NCBI RefSeq assembly: GCF_002028545.1
Contig: NZ_MWPQ01000004.1
Location: forward strand, 44,465-108,464
DNA: 64,000 nucleotides
Direction: 5' to 3'
Origin: Nitrobacter vulgaris
GTDB taxonomy: Bacteria > Pseudomonadota > Alphaproteobacteria > Rhizobiales > Xanthobacteraceae
Positions 63,931 through 64,000 of this stretch are shown piece by piece. The translations under genes and the position numbers were made by a program. The notes under the pieces are model-generated. The model was not told where the DNA came from, did not search any database, and worked only from the letters and a program-made list of their open reading frames with translations. Position 1 is the first letter of the stretch, and each line of letters opens with the position of its first letter.

Positions 63931-64000
63931 CCAGCGCAGCGATGCAGACGGCTGCGAGGAAATTGATTGCGAGACGATCATATCTGGTGGCGATGCGGCG
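63904..64000. mobile_element. IS5-family insertion sequence, left terminus
   Basis: The Avs-like frame is interrupted at GACACTA|GGGTCCGGACTC. GGGTCCGGACTC begins the element's terminal inverted repeat, and the minus strand beyond encodes an IS5-type transposase C-terminus. CTA or TA just outside may be the target duplication; the other end is outside the window. Confidence 0.8.
63914..64000 (-). CDS. IS5-family transposase, C-terminal end
   Basis: The final 28 codons are visible: RRIATRYDRLAINFLAAVCIAALVSYWL then stop. The IATRYDxLAxNFLAAV ending is a well known signature of IS5/IS1031-type transposases. The stop lies about 10 bp inside the element end. The rest of the gene runs off the right edge. 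Confidence 0.9.
   Translation of the reverse strand, partial: RRIATRYDRLAINFLAAVCIAALVSYWL

Larger units (their letters stand above)
58350..64000. mobile_element. Accessory/defence island inserted in radC (left part)
   Basis: From the radC break to the window edge the gene content changes to mobile-DNA types: two AlpA/excisionase-like HTH proteins, an unknown 115-aa protein, HipBA, a STAND NTPase with nuclease domain, and an IS5-family end. Base composition is less GC-rich, most plainly in 61.9-63.9 kb. The HTH proteins resemble small regulators found in integrative elements of Rhizobiales. No integrase or direct repeat is inside the window, so the right end and the mechanism are unseen. Confidence 0.75.

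Overview
The window is a high-GC alphaproteobacterial chromosome segment, most like the Bradyrhizobium/Nitrobacter/Rhodopseudomonas group (family Nitrobacteraceae). This rests on protein content (CycM-type cytochrome c, YejABEF with two tandem binding proteins, a complete Tad/Cpa pilus locus, extended IF-1, DUF2794, DUF1223, ccmABCDG beside acnA) and on dispersed intergenic palindromic repeats I recognise from this group. The genus is an inference.

Layout. 1-5.8 kb (minus strand): metH (running off the left edge), metF, pheA and kdsB. 5.9-14.7 kb (plus): CycM cytochrome c, then two paralogous peptide-binding proteins and yejB-yejE-yejF, a peptide importer operon. 14.7-17.0 kb (minus): NlpC/P60 hydrolase and M17 leucyl aminopeptidase. 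17.1-29.3 kb: the Tad (Flp pilus) locus. Its minus-strand run is flp, cpaA, cpaB, cpaC, cpaD, cpaE, cpaF, tadB, tadC; tadD, a CpaC-N-like protein, tadE and tadG are on the plus strand around it. 29.3-34.8 kb: cold-shock protein, IF-1, DEAD-box helicase, RluA-type pseudouridine synthase, ftsY and a YciB/IspZ septation protein. 34.8-38.2 kb (minus): HHH protein and the cytochrome c maturation operon ccmA-B-C-D-G. 38.4-51.2 kb: aconitase, DUF1223, DUF2794, an unknown exported protein, a GT4 glycosyltransferase divergent from an ABC exporter and an amylo-alpha-1,6-glucosidase-like enzyme, a PRC-barrel protein and an MFS transporter. 51.3-58.1 kb: a large two-barrel porin, a creatininase-family hydrolase, and a four-gene operon with an NMT1/THI5-type ABC importer and a double AprI/Inh-domain protein.

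From about 58.35 kb to the right edge the sequence changes. A radC gene is cut to its last ~55 codons, and beyond it lies accessory DNA: two small MerR/AlpA-like helix-turn-helix proteins, a 115-aa unknown, a hipB-hipA toxin-antitoxin pair behind an array of operator-like palindromes, a broken second copy of one HTH gene, and a large STAND-type NTPase. That NTPase has an N-terminal Cap4-like PD-(D/E)xK nuclease segment and resembles Avs antiviral proteins. It is truncated by an IS5-family element whose end lies at about 63,904. This is the most interesting part of the window: a defence island inserted in radC with a decapitated Avs-like protein.

A second theme is repeat elements inside genes. 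A dispersed palindromic repeat lies in frame in the N-terminal part of the tadG-like ORF, and a different palindromic segment adds ~44 residues to the RluA-type synthase.
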